Below are positions 7,949-17,211 of a stretch of DNA of 64,000 bases, in pieces. The notes below the pieces were generated by a model, which searched no databases, had not been told where the DNA came from, and worked only from the letters and a program-made list of their open reading frames with translations. How positions within the stretch are numbered: position 1 is the first letter of the stretch; every line of letters starts with the position of its first letter. The stretch is from Schaalia radingae (GTDB taxonomy: Bacteria > Actinomycetota > Actinomycetes > Actinomycetales > Actinomycetaceae), in contig NZ_LT629792.1 in NCBI RefSeq assembly GCF_900106055.1, positions 620,001-684,000 of the forward strand. Direction: 5' to 3'. The position numbers were made by a program, and so were the translations under genes.

Positions 7949-9712
7949 ATGAACATGGGCGATACTCCAACACAGACAATGACCGGGGCGCAGGCCATCG
8001 TCGCGAGCCTGGAAGCACTGGGCGTGACCGACATTTTCGGTATGCCAGGTGGCGCGATCTTGCCGACCTACGACCCGCTCATGGATTCATCCATGCGTCA
8101 CATTCTGGTTCGACATGAACAAGGAGCAGGACACGCTGCCGAGGGGTACGCCCTGGCGACTGGAAAAGTGGGCGTTGCGATCGTGACGTCCGGGCCGGCA
8201 GCAACCAACACATTGACTGCACTGGCTGATGCCAATATGGACTCTGTTCCGATCGTCGTCATTACAGGCCAGGTCGGTGCCTCCATGATCGGCACTGACG
8301 CATTCCAGGAAGCAGACATCGTGGGCGCATCCATGCCGCTCACCAAGCACTCATTCCTGGTGACGGACGCGCAGGAAATCCCCTCGCTGATCGCTGAAGC
8401 ATTCCACATCGCATCGACCGGACGGCCAGGCCCCGTCCTCGTCGACGTGACAAAATCTGCCCAAAACGCACAGATGAAATTTTCGTGGCCACCGGCATTC
8501 GACCTGCCGGGCTACAGGCCTGCCGCTAAGCCGCACAAGAAGCAGGTGCGCGCAGCAGCGGCTGCCATTGCGACAGCTCAAGCTCCAGTTCTGTACGTCG
8601 GCGGTGGCGTGATCCGCTCGCGCAGTTCCGAGGCGCTGGCAGAACTGGTGGAAGCGACCAACGCGCCAGTGGTGACCACACTGACCGCGCGCGGCGCATT
8701 CCCCGACTCGGATCAGCGCTGCCTGGGAATGCCGGGAATGCACGGAACGGTCGCAGCGGTGGGAGCCTTGCAGCGTGCCGACCTCGTTGTTTCTCTGGGT
8801 GCACGGTTCGATGATCGCGTGACAGGAAACCTCGACTCCTTCGCGCGTCGCGCACGCGTGATCCACGTGGACATCGATGCTGCGGAGATCTCCAAGAACC
8901 GAGTCGCAGACATTCCCATCGTGGGCGATCTGGCAGCGACCCTGCCTCGCCTGACGGCTGCCGTCAAGGCTGTACAAGACGCCAGTAAACCGGCCGATCT
9001 GGGCGGGTGGTGGCGCTACCTCAACAGGCTGCGCGACACTTACCCGATGGGGTGGACTGAACCGGAAGACGGGCGCCTTGCCCCGCAGGGCGTGATCTCG
9101 CGCCTGTCAGCTCACGCACCCGATGCTATCTTCACCACCGGCGTGGGGCAACACCAGATGTGGGCGGCGCAGTTCCTCACACTCGACAAGCCTCACCACT
9201 TCATTTCCTCCAGCGGACTGGGAACAATGGGCTACTGCATTCCAGCCGCAATGGGAGCGCAGGTCGGACAACCCGACACGGTGGTGTGGGCAATTGACGG
9301 CGACGGATCATTCCAGATGACCAACCAGGAGCTCGCCACCTGCGTGGTGAACCGGATCCCGATCAAGATTGCCCTGATCAACAACTCGGTGCTGGGCATG
9401 GTGCGGCAGTGGCAGTCGCTGTTCTATTCGAAACGCTATTCGAATACCGACCTCAACCCCGACGAGGGTGACCAGGTTCCGAACTTCGTGGCACTGGCGA
9501 AAGCCTACGGCCTCGAAGCACGGACCGTGCGAACTGAGGACGAGGTGGACGAAGCGATCGACTGGGCAATGTCAATCAATGATCGACCTGTCTTACTGGA
9601 CTTCAGGGTGTCGCGAGATTCGATGGTGTGGCCGATGGTCGCAGCCGGAGTTTCAAACGACGACATCATGTACGCCAAAGACATGGCCCCGAACTGGGAA
9701 ACGGAGGACTGA
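7949..9712 (+). CDS. ilvB: Acetolactate synthase large (catalytic) subunit
   Basis: A 587-residue thiamine-diphosphate enzyme that condenses two pyruvates to acetolactate, or pyruvate with 2-ketobutyrate to acetohydroxybutyrate, the first common step to valine, leucine and isoleucine. All three domains are present. The catalytic glutamate is E57 in [15 protein letters not shown], the FAD-contact domain is central, and the ThDP/Mg site is seen in [18 protein letters not shown] with the downstream [13 protein letters not shown]. The ATG has an AGAGGA site. It is the first gene of ilvBNC, three bases before ilvN, and is controlled by the attenuator just upstream. Length and motifs are normal for the family. 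Confidence 0.97.
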   Translation: MNMGDTPTQTMTGAQAIVASLEALGVTDIFGMPGGAILPTYDPLMDSSMRHILVRHEQGAGHAAEGYALATGKVGVAIVTSGPAATNTLTALADANMDSVPIVVITGQVGASMIGTDAFQEADIVGASMPLTKHSFLVTDAQEIPSLIAEAFHIASTGRPGPVLVDVTKSAQNAQMKFSWPPAFDLPGYRPAAKPHKKQVRAAAAAIATAQAPVLYVGGGVIRSRSSEALAELVEATNAPVVTTLTARGAFPDSDQRCLGMPGMHGTVAAVGALQRADLVVSLGARFDDRVTGNLDSFARRARVIHVDIDAAEISKNRVADIPIVGDLAATLPRLTAAVKAVQDASKPADLGGWWRYLNRLRDTYPMGWTEPEDGRLAPQGVISRLSAHAPDAIFTTGVGQHQMWAAQFLTLDKPHHFISSSGLGTMGYCIPAAMGAQVGQPDTVVWAIDGDGSFQMTNQELATCVVNRIPIKIALINNSVLGMVRQWQSLFYSKRYSNTDLNPDEGDQVPNFVALAKAYGLEARTVRTEDEVDEAIDWAMSINDRPVLLDFRVSRDSMVWPMVAAGVSNDDIMYAKDMAPNWETED

Positions 9713-9715
9713 CCG

Positions 9716-10228
9716 ATGGGACACTTGCGAACCTTGTCAGTGCTGGTGGAAAACAAGCCGGGCGTCCTCACCCGAGTGGCAGCACTTTTTGCCCGCCGCG
9801 CATTCAACATTCAATCCCTGGCAGTGGGGGAAACCGAACACCCGAAGATTTCCCGCATGACGATCATCGTTGAAGCCGATGATTTGCCGTTTGAACAGAT
9901 CACCAAGCAGCTCAACAAGCTGATCAACGTCATCAAAGTCGTTGAACTTGAGCCAGATTCCAGCGTGGAGCGCCGACTTATGCTGATTAAGGTGCGCACG
10001 CATGGTGCACACCGCACCCCTGTGCTCGAAGTGGTCGATTTGTTCCGTGCTCACGTTGTTGACGTCCAACCGGAATCGGTGGTGATCGAATCCATTGGAT
10101 CTGGTCAAAAGCTCGACGCCCTCGTGCGCGCACTTGAGCCATTTGGCATCACAGAAATCGTTCAATCAGGCGCTGTCGCCATTGGCCGCGGTCAACGCTC
10201 AATCACAGATCAACTCAAGGAGATTTAG
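9716..10228 (+). CDS. ilvN: Acetolactate synthase small (regulatory) subunit
   Basis: A 170-residue regulatory subunit that binds IlvB and gives valine feedback control. The N-terminal ACT domain is obvious: [21 protein letters not shown] with the following [18 protein letters not shown]. The second half matches the C-terminal domain of the family ([20 protein letters not shown]), which activates the catalytic subunit. It starts three bases after ilvB and is followed five bases later by ilvC, so all three are one transcript. Size is typical of the actinobacterial form. Confidence 0.96.
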   Translation: MGHLRTLSVLVENKPGVLTRVAALFARRAFNIQSLAVGETEHPKISRMTIIVEADDLPFEQITKQLNKLINVIKVVELEPDSSVERRLMLIKVRTHGAHRTPVLEVVDLFRAHVVDVQPESVVIESIGSGQKLDALVRALEPFGITEIVQSGAVAIGRGQRSITDQLKEI

Positions 10229-10232
10229 AACA

Positions 10233-11258
10233 ATGGCTGAAATCATCTATGACGACGGAGCAGATTTGTCGCTGATCCAGTCCAGGAAGGTCGCCATCAT
10301 CGGATACGGCTCTCAAGGACATGCTCACGCCCTGAACCTGAAAGATTCCGGCGTTGACGTGGTGGTGGGACTTCGCCCTGGCTCATCCTCGTGGGACAAG
10401 GCCGAAAAGGCAGGCCTGAAAGTAGAGGACGTTCCCGAAGCTGTCAAGGAAGCGGACGTCGTCATGATTCTGGTCCCCGACCAGGTCCAGCGCACCGTTT
10501 ACGCAGAGCAGATCGAGCCGAACCTGAAGGAAGATGCGGCACTGTTCTTCGCACACGGCTTCAACATCCGCTTCGGCTACATCGACCCGGGCAAGAACCA
10601 TGACGTGTGTATGGTTGCGCCCAAGGGCCCTGGCCACACTGTTCGCCGCCAGTTCGTTGACGGCAAGGGCGTTCCAGCTGTTGTCGCAGTGGAAAACGAC
10701 GCGTCGGGCAACGCATGGGATCTGACTCTGGCATACGCCAAGGGCCTGGGTGCCACCCGCGCCGGCGTCATCAAGACGACCTTCACCGAAGAAACTGAAA
10801 CCGACCTGTTCGGTGAGCAGAGCGTGCTGTGCGGTGGCGTCTCGCACCTGATTCAGGCCGGCTTCGAGACCCTCGTTGAGGCCGGCTACCAGCCCGAGAT
10901 CGCCTACTTCGAGGTGTGCCATGAGATGAAGCTGATCGTCGACCTCATTAACGAGGGCGGCATCACCAAGCAGCGTTGGTCGTGCTCTGACACAGCTGAG
11001 TACGGTGACTACGTGTCCGGTCCGCGTGTGATCGGCCCCCAGGTCAAAGAAGCGATGAAAGAGGTGCTGGCGGACATTCAAAACGACTCCTTCGCGCACC
11101 GATTCATTGCTGACCAGGAAGCGGGCGGCCAGGAGTTCAAGGCACTGCGTGCTGAGGAAGAAAGCCACCCGATTGAAAAGACCGGTCAGGAACTGCGCCG
11201 CAAGTTTGGATGGGCGTCCGTTGACGAGGACTACACGGACGGCTCAGCAGCTCGCTGA
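10233..11258 (+). CDS. ilvC: Ketol-acid reductoisomerase (class I, NADPH-dependent)
   Basis: A 341-residue enzyme that converts acetolactate to 2,3-dihydroxyisovalerate by alkyl migration and reduction. The nucleotide-binding loop is [17 protein letters not shown] near residue 25, and the Mg-binding acidic residues lie in [13 protein letters not shown] in the knotted helical domain. Later segments [15 protein letters not shown] and SDTAEYGDY are also diagnostic. The ATG at 10233 has CAAGGAGAT upstream at the end of ilvN; a longer frame from 10095 would run inside ilvN and is rejected. A strong hairpin follows the stop and probably ends the operon. Confidence 0.97.
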   Translation: MAEIIYDDGADLSLIQSRKVAIIGYGSQGHAHALNLKDSGVDVVVGLRPGSSSWDKAEKAGLKVEDVPEAVKEADVVMILVPDQVQRTVYAEQIEPNLKEDAALFFAHGFNIRFGYIDPGKNHDVCMVAPKGPGHTVRRQFVDGKGVPAVVAVENDASGNAWDLTLAYAKGLGATRAGVIKTTFTEETETDLFGEQSVLCGGVSHLIQAGFETLVEAGYQPEIAYFEVCHEMKLIVDLINEGGITKQRWSCSDTAEYGDYVSGPRVIGPQVKEAMKEVLADIQNDSFAHRFIADQEAGGQEFKALRAEEESHPIEKTGQELRRKFGWASVDEDYTDGSAAR

Positions 11259-11280
11259 TTTTTCAGTTGATGACCGTGAG

Positions 11281-11313
11281 CCGGGGGTGGCACCGAACAG
11301 GTGCCACCCCCGG
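11281..11313 (+). terminator. Strong hairpin after ilvC
   Basis: A perfect 14-bp stem (CCGGGGGTGGCACC with GGTGCCACCCCCGG) closes a five-base loop GAACA. It sits about 20 bases after ilvC and has no T-run, as is common for actinobacterial terminators. Confidence 0.8.
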
Positions 11314-11330
11314 TCTATGCGTAGGCCTTC

Positions 11331-11402
11331 ATGACCACCATGTGCGGAGCACAGTGTCCGCCATGTGGGCCGCTCATTCGCATGGTGGACGAGGAACCGT
11401 GA
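11331..11402 (+). CDS. Short Cys-rich open frame upstream of leuB, possible leader peptide
   Basis: A 23-codon frame begins [14 protein letters not shown] and ends at TGA 28 bases before leuB. It has three cysteines in ten residues and overlaps an imperfect inverted repeat (CCACCATG at 11336 and CATGGTGG near 11381). The ribosome binding site is poor. It lies downstream of the ilvC terminator, in the position of a leader for leuB. I cannot tell whether it is translated, and cysteine has no obvious link to leucine synthesis. Confidence 0.3.
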   Translation: MTTMCGAQCPPCGPLIRMVDEEP

Positions 11403-11430
11403 GCGCAGATGGAAGCGACACAATGAAGCC

Positions 11431-12495
11431 ATGACACGGTTGAAATTAGCTGTAATTCCCGGAGATGGCATCGGGCGCGAAGTTGTGCCGGAAGCACTGC
11501 GCGCACTGGAGGCCGCACTTGCTGGCTCAGGTACACACATTGACACCACCGACTTTGACCTGGGCGCCCATCGCTACCACTCCACTGGTGAGATTCTCAC
11601 CGACGAGGACCTTGCCCGGATCGATGATTCCGATGCGATCGTTTTGGGCGCAGTGGGCGACCCGTCAGTGCCCTCAGGCGTGCTGGAACGCGGTTTACTG
11701 TTGAAGCTGCGCTTCAGCCTGGATCACTACGTCAACTTGCGTCCCTCGCTGTACTACCCGGGAGTTGCAACCCCCCTGGCCGATCCCGGCACCGTTGATT
11801 TCACTGTCGTGCGCGAGGGGACAGAAGGCCTGTACTGCGGAAATGGTGGCGCCATACGTACCGGCACCGACCAGGAAATTGCCACCGAGGTGTCCGTGAA
11901 CACCGCCTTTGGCGTGCAACGCGTAGTGAAATACGCCTTCGAACAGGCGGCCGTCCGTCCAGTGCACCACCTGACGCTGGTGCACAAGCACAACGTCCTC
12001 GTCAATGCCGGGGGACTGTGGCAGCGCACGGTGGAAGAAATCGGCGCACACTACCCGAACGTCACTGTCGACTATGCCCACATCGATGCCGCCACGATCT
12101 ACATGGTGAACGACCCGGGCCGATTCGATGTCATCGTCACTGACAATCTCTTCGGAGATATCCTGACCGACCTTGCCGGCGCGGTAACCGGTGGAATCGG
12201 CTTGGCGGCGTCGGGCAACATCAATCCCGAGGGCGCTCACCCCTCCATGTTCGAACCGGTCCACGGATCTGGCCCCGACATCGCCGGGACAGGAAAGGCA
12301 GACCCGACAGCTGCGATCGCATCGGTCGGAATGCTGTTGGAACACTTGGGATATCGCGAGGAAGCAGGCGCAGTCCACGATGCCATCGAACGCGACATGC
12401 AGCGTCGCGCTGACGCGCAGGCAAGCGGTGAGCAGCTGGTGCGTTCAACAGAACAGATTGGCAGCGATATCGCAGCGCAACTGGCACGCGACTAG
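11431..12495 (+). CDS. leuB: 3-isopropylmalate dehydrogenase
   Basis: A 354-residue NAD-dependent decarboxylating dehydrogenase of the leucine pathway, oxidising 3-isopropylmalate to 2-ketoisocaproate. The start [21 protein letters not shown] carries the family N-terminal motif, LRPSLYYPG is the substrate-binding arginine segment, and the Mg/NAD region reads [20 protein letters not shown] followed by [20 protein letters not shown]. The family also holds tartrate and isocitrate dehydrogenases, but the position between ilvC and ilvE supports LeuB. The ATG at 11431 is preferred over upstream in-frame codons because the GDGIG motif should lie within about 15 residues of the N-terminus. Other leu genes are not in the window. 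Confidence 0.94.
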   Translation: MTRLKLAVIPGDGIGREVVPEALRALEAALAGSGTHIDTTDFDLGAHRYHSTGEILTDEDLARIDDSDAIVLGAVGDPSVPSGVLERGLLLKLRFSLDHYVNLRPSLYYPGVATPLADPGTVDFTVVREGTEGLYCGNGGAIRTGTDQEIATEVSVNTAFGVQRVVKYAFEQAAVRPVHHLTLVHKHNVLVNAGGLWQRTVEEIGAHYPNVTVDYAHIDAATIYMVNDPGRFDVIVTDNLFGDILTDLAGAVTGGIGLAASGNINPEGAHPSMFEPVHGSGPDIAGTGKADPTAAIASVGMLLEHLGYREEAGAVHDAIERDMQRRADAQASGEQLVRSTEQIGSDIAAQLARD

Positions 12496-12509
12496 GAGGT
12501 GTGCCAGTT
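12479..12509 (+). terminator. Hairpin overlapping the leuB stop codon
   Basis: AACTGGCAC (12479-12487) pairs perfectly with GTGCCAGTT (12501-12509) around a 13-base loop that includes the leuB stop. There is no T-run. It may end the leuB message or stabilise its 3' end. The following bases up to ilvE (about 220) show no gene. Confidence 0.5.
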
Positions 12510-12727
12510 GCCGTGGGACTGAGGTGAGCGTAGCCCTCGCGCAGCCAGAGTGCGCGCGTTCACGCCGACCACGTGCAGTGGCTCGACCATGCGCAGCTGC
12601 GCATTGCGCGCCCGAGACGTCCGCTCGTGCGAAACAGGTCGACATATGGACTGTCATATTGTTCTGCGGTGCAGAGGGATAGGCTGCAGGTAGCGAATGC
12701 GAAAGTCAGTGACGATGAGGAGTAACG

Positions 12728-13873
12728 ATGACTATTGAGCATCAGCCCACGCAATTGGAACAAGCAGGTAGCCAGCCGCTTCCGGACGCCGACCGTATTG
12801 CTGGGCGCTTCCCGCTCGAAAAGAACACGTCGCCCGCTGATCAGGCGACTTACGACGGCATCATGAAGGACCTCACCTTCGGTCACCGCTTCACTGACCA
12901 CATGGCACACATGGCGTGGACACCGCAGCAGGGATGGCATGACCGCGAAATCATTCCATTCCGGGATCTGACCGTGTCGCCGGCTGCTGCCGTGTTCCAC
13001 TACAGCCAGTCCGTCTTCGAAGGACTCAAGGCGTACCGCCATGAGGACGGCTCCGTGTGGACATTCCGCCCCGGATACAACGCTGCGCGCATTAATCATT
13101 CCGCTCACCGTCTTGCACTTCCACAGATGGACCGCGAAGACTTCGTGGGCTCGCTCGTAGACTATGTTCGTGCCGACGAAAAATGGGTGCCTGACGTAGA
13201 AGGATCGAGCCTGTATCTGCGGCCCTTCATGTTCGCATCGGAGGCGTTCTTAGGCGTCCACTCAGCCTCGCGCATTGACTACTACGTGATCGGGTCCCCG
13301 TCCGGCCCGTATTTCGTGGGCGGATTCCAACCAGTGTCGATTTGGGTCTCCCGAGGTTTCCACCGCGCAGGCCCGGGCGGAACAGGAAGCGCCAAAGCAG
13401 GCGGCAACTACGCTGCTTCACTGCTCCCGCAGCAACTCGCAGGGGAAAAGGGCTTTTCGCAAGTCTGCTTCCTCGACAGTTACGAGGAACGCTATCTGGA
13501 AGAACTCGGCGGCATGAACATGTTCGTCGTGATGAGCGACGGACGAGTGTGCACACCTGAACTGACTGGCGTCATTCTGGAAGGCGGCACGCGCTCCGCG
13601 ATCTGCCAGCTCCTGCGCTCACAGGGCGTGGATGTTGAAGAAAAGCCGATCGCCCTGGACGACCTGGTCAGCGGCATTCAGTCGGGCGCCGTCAGCGAGG
13701 TCTTCGCATGTGGAACTGCCGCTGTCGTCACACCCATCGGCCGCCTGGCCAATGATGATTTCGACGTGACGATCCCTGTTGGCCCGGTGACGGAAAAGAT
13801 CTACCACCAGCTCACCGACATTCAGATGGGACGTGCAGACGACCCGTTCAACTGGACGTACAGGATCTGCTGA
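12728..13873 (+). CDS. ilvE: Branched-chain amino acid aminotransferase
   Basis: A 381-residue fold-type IV PLP aminotransferase that makes the last step to leucine, isoleucine and valine using glutamate as amino donor. The Schiff-base lysine is K223 in GSAKAGGNYAASLLPQ, the phosphate-binding and substrate segments include YSQSVFEGLKAYRHEDG and LEELGGMNMFVV, and the C-terminal GTAAVVTPIG is conserved. AGGAG precedes the ATG. Size fits the longer actinobacterial BCAT form. It is transcribed in the same direction as leuB but after a gap of about 230 bases, so it may have its own promoter. Confidence 0.96.
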   Translation: MTIEHQPTQLEQAGSQPLPDADRIAGRFPLEKNTSPADQATYDGIMKDLTFGHRFTDHMAHMAWTPQQGWHDREIIPFRDLTVSPAAAVFHYSQSVFEGLKAYRHEDGSVWTFRPGYNAARINHSAHRLALPQMDREDFVGSLVDYVRADEKWVPDVEGSSLYLRPFMFASEAFLGVHSASRIDYYVIGSPSGPYFVGGFQPVSIWVSRGFHRAGPGGTGSAKAGGNYAASLLPQQLAGEKGFSQVCFLDSYEERYLEELGGMNMFVVMSDGRVCTPELTGVILEGGTRSAICQLLRSQGVDVEEKPIALDDLVSGIQSGAVSEVFACGTAAVVTPIGRLANDDFDVTIPVGPVTEKIYHQLTDIQMGRADDPFNWTYRIC

Positions 13874-13912
13874 AACAGGTGTGATAGTCCATCGGCGGTG
13901 TTAATTTGCCGA

Positions 13913-13941
13913 CCACGTAGGAACATCGTACTCTTACGTGG
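13913..13941 (+). terminator. Inverted repeat between ilvE and the heme transporter
   Basis: CCACGTA (13913-13919) and TACGTGG (13935-13941) form a 7-bp stem, and a TTTTT run follows about nine bases later. It is placed to end ilvE transcription. It could also act as an operator for the following importer. Confidence 0.5.
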
Positions 13942-14027
13942 GTAAGCCGTTTTTATGTGAAACAGCGTCATATAAGCACGAGGTTTACCAACTGGCCAAA
14001 CCGACTGCGACAGATGGAGTTTCAACA

Positions 14028-15296
14028 GTGAAAGCGGCTTCGTGGACACCAGCTGCATGCCTGAGCACACTCACGTGTGCCCTCGTCATGACGGTCACTG
14101 GGTGCGCCAACATTGCGACAGTACCCGAATCCGATGCCAGCGCATGCGACATGCCGCCAGCCTCCACCCAAGCCCGCGACTTTGACTTGTCGGAATCAGT
14201 TCAGGCCAATCTGCCCGACCCGCTACAGCTCAAGGGGCCAACAACCGCGTACACGCGAAGCGACCAGATCATCCCAATTTCCGACGATCCAACCAGCTCA
14301 CAGACATTGCCTGCCACCGTGACCAGTGATGACGGTGCGCGCCAGACGGTTACGGACACCACGCGCATTCTTGCCCTGAACAATAACGGCGGACTCGCGT
14401 CCATCGTGTACGCGCTCGGATTTGGATGCCAGCTGGTCGGCAGGGACACGGCCACGGCGATCCCCGGCCTCGACAATCTGCCACAAGTCACGCGAAACGG
14501 GCACGAACTCAACGCCGAATCCATCCTGGCGCTGCACCCCTCGGTCATCATTACCGACGACAATATCGGACCGCGACAGGTCCACGAGCAGCTACGCGAC
14601 ACGGGCATCCCCGTCGTGTTCATACCTGACGTGCACGAGGGCGGCCTTGATGCTGTCGGTACTCAAATCAAAGCGGTGGCCGATGCTCTGGGTGTCCACG
14701 AGCTGGGTGCTCAGCTGGCTACGCGCACCGACCAGGAAATTGCGAACGCACGCCAGGCAGTTGCTTCCATTGCTCCTAGTGATTCGTCGGCACGGCCACG
14801 CGCCGCATTCCTGTATATGCGCGGTCCCAAAATCTACGACTGGTTCGGCCAGAATTCAGGAGCCGACGCGCTGATTGAAGCACTGGGAGCGACCGACGTG
14901 GCAACGGAAGTGGGGTTCAAAGGATCCCAACCTACCAATGCTGAAGCGCTGGTGCAGGCGGCTCCAGACGTGATCGTGACGATGACACTGTCCATTGCGT
15001 CGGTTGGCGGGCTAGATGCGATGTTGAAATTGCCCGGCATTGCACAGACACCTGCCGGGCAGAATCGCCGCATCATCGACATGTCTGACTACGAGGTCAT
15101 GACGTGGGGGCCGCGAACGGCTGATGTGATCGTGGCGTTAGGGCAGGCACTGTATGATCCGGAGCGCGCGTACCTTCCTGACCATAAGCCAGCCATTGTT
15201 CAAAAACGCCTCGATGAGATGGCGGCGCGCACAGGGCAACACGGCGGCGCTGGAACAGGGCGCGGTCACGGCGGACAAAGCGGTGCGCGTCAGTGA
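14028..15296 (+). CDS. hmuT: Heme/iron-type ABC transporter substrate-binding lipoprotein (HmuT-like)
   Basis: A 422-residue class III solute-binding protein. The GTG at 14028 has GGAG eight bases upstream and gives a lipoprotein signal with lipobox VTGC; earlier codons from 13938 would add a non-signal extension. The two-lobed fold is seen in NNNGGLASIVYALGFGCQLVGRD and ESILALHPSVIITDD, and the segments AAFLYMRGP and MLKLPGIAQTPAGQNRRII recall actinobacterial HmuT heme-binding proteins. An Ala/Gly/His tail ends the protein. The stop overlaps the permease start by 4 bp. Related proteins bind siderophores or cobalamin, so heme is likely but not proven. No convincing DtxR box was seen upstream. 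Confidence 0.85.
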   Translation: MKAASWTPAACLSTLTCALVMTVTGCANIATVPESDASACDMPPASTQARDFDLSESVQANLPDPLQLKGPTTAYTRSDQIIPISDDPTSSQTLPATVTSDDGARQTVTDTTRILALNNNGGLASIVYALGFGCQLVGRDTATAIPGLDNLPQVTRNGHELNAESILALHPSVIITDDNIGPRQVHEQLRDTGIPVVFIPDVHEGGLDAVGTQIKAVADALGVHELGAQLATRTDQEIANARQAVASIAPSDSSARPRAAFLYMRGPKIYDWFGQNSGADALIEALGATDVATEVGFKGSQPTNAEALVQAAPDVIVTMTLSIASVGGLDAMLKLPGIAQTPAGQNRRIIDMSDYEVMTWGPRTADVIVALGQALYDPERAYLPDHKPAIVQKRLDEMAARTGQHGGAGTGRGHGGQSGARQ

Positions 15297-16336
15297 CAAC
15301 TGCCCGACCCCGCACCCTCATCGTCTTCACCGTGATGACCGCTCTACTGGTCATCACGGTGCTCGTGTCTGCGGCGCTCGGCCAACTCGTCATTCCCTTC
15401 GACCAAGTCCTCGGATCCGTTACTCATAAAATCGGCTTGCCGTGGTTTCCTGCACCCACCCACCCATTCGGTGATGAAGCCCTGTGGAACGTGCGCTTTC
15501 CTCGCATCGCGATGAGCATCCTGGTGGGAATCTCGCTGGCGGTCGCTGGCGCGTTGATGCAGGGCATATTTGGCAACCCGTTGGCCGAGCCTGGAATAGT
15601 GGGTGTCTCCTCTGGAGCAGCGGTTGGTGCCGCACTGTCGGTCATCGCCGGATGGACATTCCTGGGGCCTCTCACCACACCGACGCTGGCATTCGTCGGC
15701 GGGCTGATCACCACATTCATCGTCTATGTCATGTCTCGACACGAAGGACGCACCGAAGTCGTGACGTTGATTTTGATGGGCGTCGCCGTCAACGCGGTCG
15801 CCGGAGCGATCATCTCATTCATCGTTTTTCGCGCGCCCACATCCGCCCGTGAACAGATCGTGTTCTGGCAGATGGGGTCCATCGCCGGTGCGTGCTGGCA
15901 GCAAGTCACCCTCGTCGCACCCCTGTGCGTGATCGGCACGCTCATCGCATTCGCTTTGTCTCGTCAGCTCGACATTCTTTCACTGGGGGAGCGGGCGGCC
16001 CGGCATGTCGGTGTCAACGTCGAGCGTCTGCGCATGATCGCGATGACACTGGTAGCACTGCTGGTTTCGTGCGCCGTCGCATTCAACGGCATCATCGCCT
16101 TCGTCGGGCTGGTCGTGCCGCACTTCATCCGCATGCTTATCGGCCCCTCTCATGGGCTCCTGCTGCCCGCAAGCGCGCTGGGCGGCGCACTCCTGATGGT
16201 CAGCGCGGACTTTTGTGCCCGCACACTCATCGCCTACGCCGACCTGCCGATCGGCATGCTCACGTCACTGGTCGGAGGGCCCTTCTTTTTCTACCTGCTC
16301 AGGCGCTCACGTTCGCGATCAGGAGGCTGGGCATGA
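15293..16336 (+). CDS. hmuU: FecCD-family ABC permease (HmuU-like)
   Basis: A 347-residue multi-helix permease of the FecCD/BtuC family, normal length, with about nine or ten membrane helices. Family marks are RFPRIAMSILVGISLAVAGA, GIFGNPLAEPGIVGVSSGAA and the later VAFNGIIAFVGLVVPHFIRM. Two copies form the channel that receives heme or a ferric chelate from the lipoprotein encoded just upstream. The GTG start overlaps the upstream stop (GTGA), and the stop overlaps the ATPase start (ATGA), so hmuTUV is tightly coupled. Confidence 0.92.
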   Translation: MTTARPRTLIVFTVMTALLVITVLVSAALGQLVIPFDQVLGSVTHKIGLPWFPAPTHPFGDEALWNVRFPRIAMSILVGISLAVAGALMQGIFGNPLAEPGIVGVSSGAAVGAALSVIAGWTFLGPLTTPTLAFVGGLITTFIVYVMSRHEGRTEVVTLILMGVAVNAVAGAIISFIVFRAPTSAREQIVFWQMGSIAGACWQQVTLVAPLCVIGTLIAFALSRQLDILSLGERAARHVGVNVERLRMIAMTLVALLVSCAVAFNGIIAFVGLVVPHFIRMLIGPSHGLLLPASALGGALLMVSADFCARTLIAYADLPIGMLTSLVGGPFFFYLLRRSRSRSGGWA

Positions 16337-17175
16337 GAACCTGGCGATCCCTGCTTTCACGCGACTCTGACCTGCCCGATCAGCCAGATCTCCACACACC
16401 GCTCATCGACGCGCAGGACGTCACGGTGACAATCGATGAGCACACCATCCTCGATCACGTCAGTGTGCGCGTATTCCCCGGAGAGGTGGTCGCCCTCGTC
16501 GGTCCCAACGGAGCGGGAAAATCAACCCTGCTGTCTGTGCTGAGCGGAGATCGCGCTCCACAGTCAGGGACAATTCGCGTCGCGCAACGCCCCATCAGGG
16601 AATGGAACGCGGTGGAACTGGCACAGCGACGCTCAGTGCTCCTGCAACGTATCGACATCGCGTTCCCCTTTACTGTCGTGGACGTTGTGCGCATGGGGCG
16701 GGCATCGTGGGCCGGCACCTCCAAGGAAAACGAGGACGAGGCAACAGTTAGCGCGGTTCTGAGGAAAGTTGATATCGAGGCGCTGCGCGAGCGCACCTAC
16801 CCTTCACTGTCAGGTGGTGAACGAGCCAGAGCAGCATTTGCCCGCATTATGGCGCAGGCCAGTCCTCTCATGCTGCTCGACGAGCCAACGGCGGCGATGG
16901 ACATCCGACATCAGGAACTCGTCCTCAGGCTGGCACGCGACTATGCGCAGACGGGCTGCGGTGTTGTCATTGTGCTGCATGCATTGGATGCTGCAGCCGC
17001 ATATGCGGACCGAGTGATCCTGCTGCACGACGGCACAGTGGACTGCTCAGGGCCGCCCGCTGACGTACTCACGTCTGAGCGTCTGACACGCGTGTACCAG
17101 CACCCCATCGACGTATTTGACCACCCTCACACGCACACTCCGGTGATCACGCCACGACGACACTATGCTGAATAA
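16333..17175 (+). CDS. hmuV: Heme/iron ABC transporter ATP-binding protein (HmuV-like)
   Basis: A 280-residue ABC ATPase driving the HmuTU importer. Walker A is GPNGAGKSTLL near residue 57, the Q-loop follows in RRSVLLQRIDIAFPFTV, the signature is LSGGERARAAFARI, Walker B is LMLLDEPTAAMD, and the H-loop His is in VIVLHALDAAAAYADR. AGGAGG at 16321-16326 and the ATGA overlap decide the start. The order binding protein, permease, ATPase is that of hemin importers. A perfect 5-bp inverted repeat (CCTCA/TGAGG, 17182-17195) lies after the stop, before the next ABC gene. Confidence 0.92.
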   Translation: MRTWRSLLSRDSDLPDQPDLHTPLIDAQDVTVTIDEHTILDHVSVRVFPGEVVALVGPNGAGKSTLLSVLSGDRAPQSGTIRVAQRPIREWNAVELAQRRSVLLQRIDIAFPFTVVDVVRMGRASWAGTSKENEDEATVSAVLRKVDIEALRERTYPSLSGGERARAAFARIMAQASPLMLLDEPTAAMDIRHQELVLRLARDYAQTGCGVVIVLHALDAAAAYADRVILLHDGTVDCSGPPADVLTSERLTRVYQHPIDVFDHPHTHTPVITPRRHYAE

Positions 17176-17211
17176 GGCATACCTCAGTTGTGAGGATAGG
17201 TAGTAGAAGAG

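Noticed and set aside
10383..11168. A 261-codon minus-strand frame opposite ilvC
   Set aside because: Long antisense frames are common in GC-rich genes; ilvC is unmistakable and the antisense product has no recognisable features.
17176..17211. DtxR-type iron box between hmuV and the ABC pair
   Set aside because: Only a short CCTCA/TGAGG inverted repeat is seen; it does not match the 19-bp DtxR consensus well enough.
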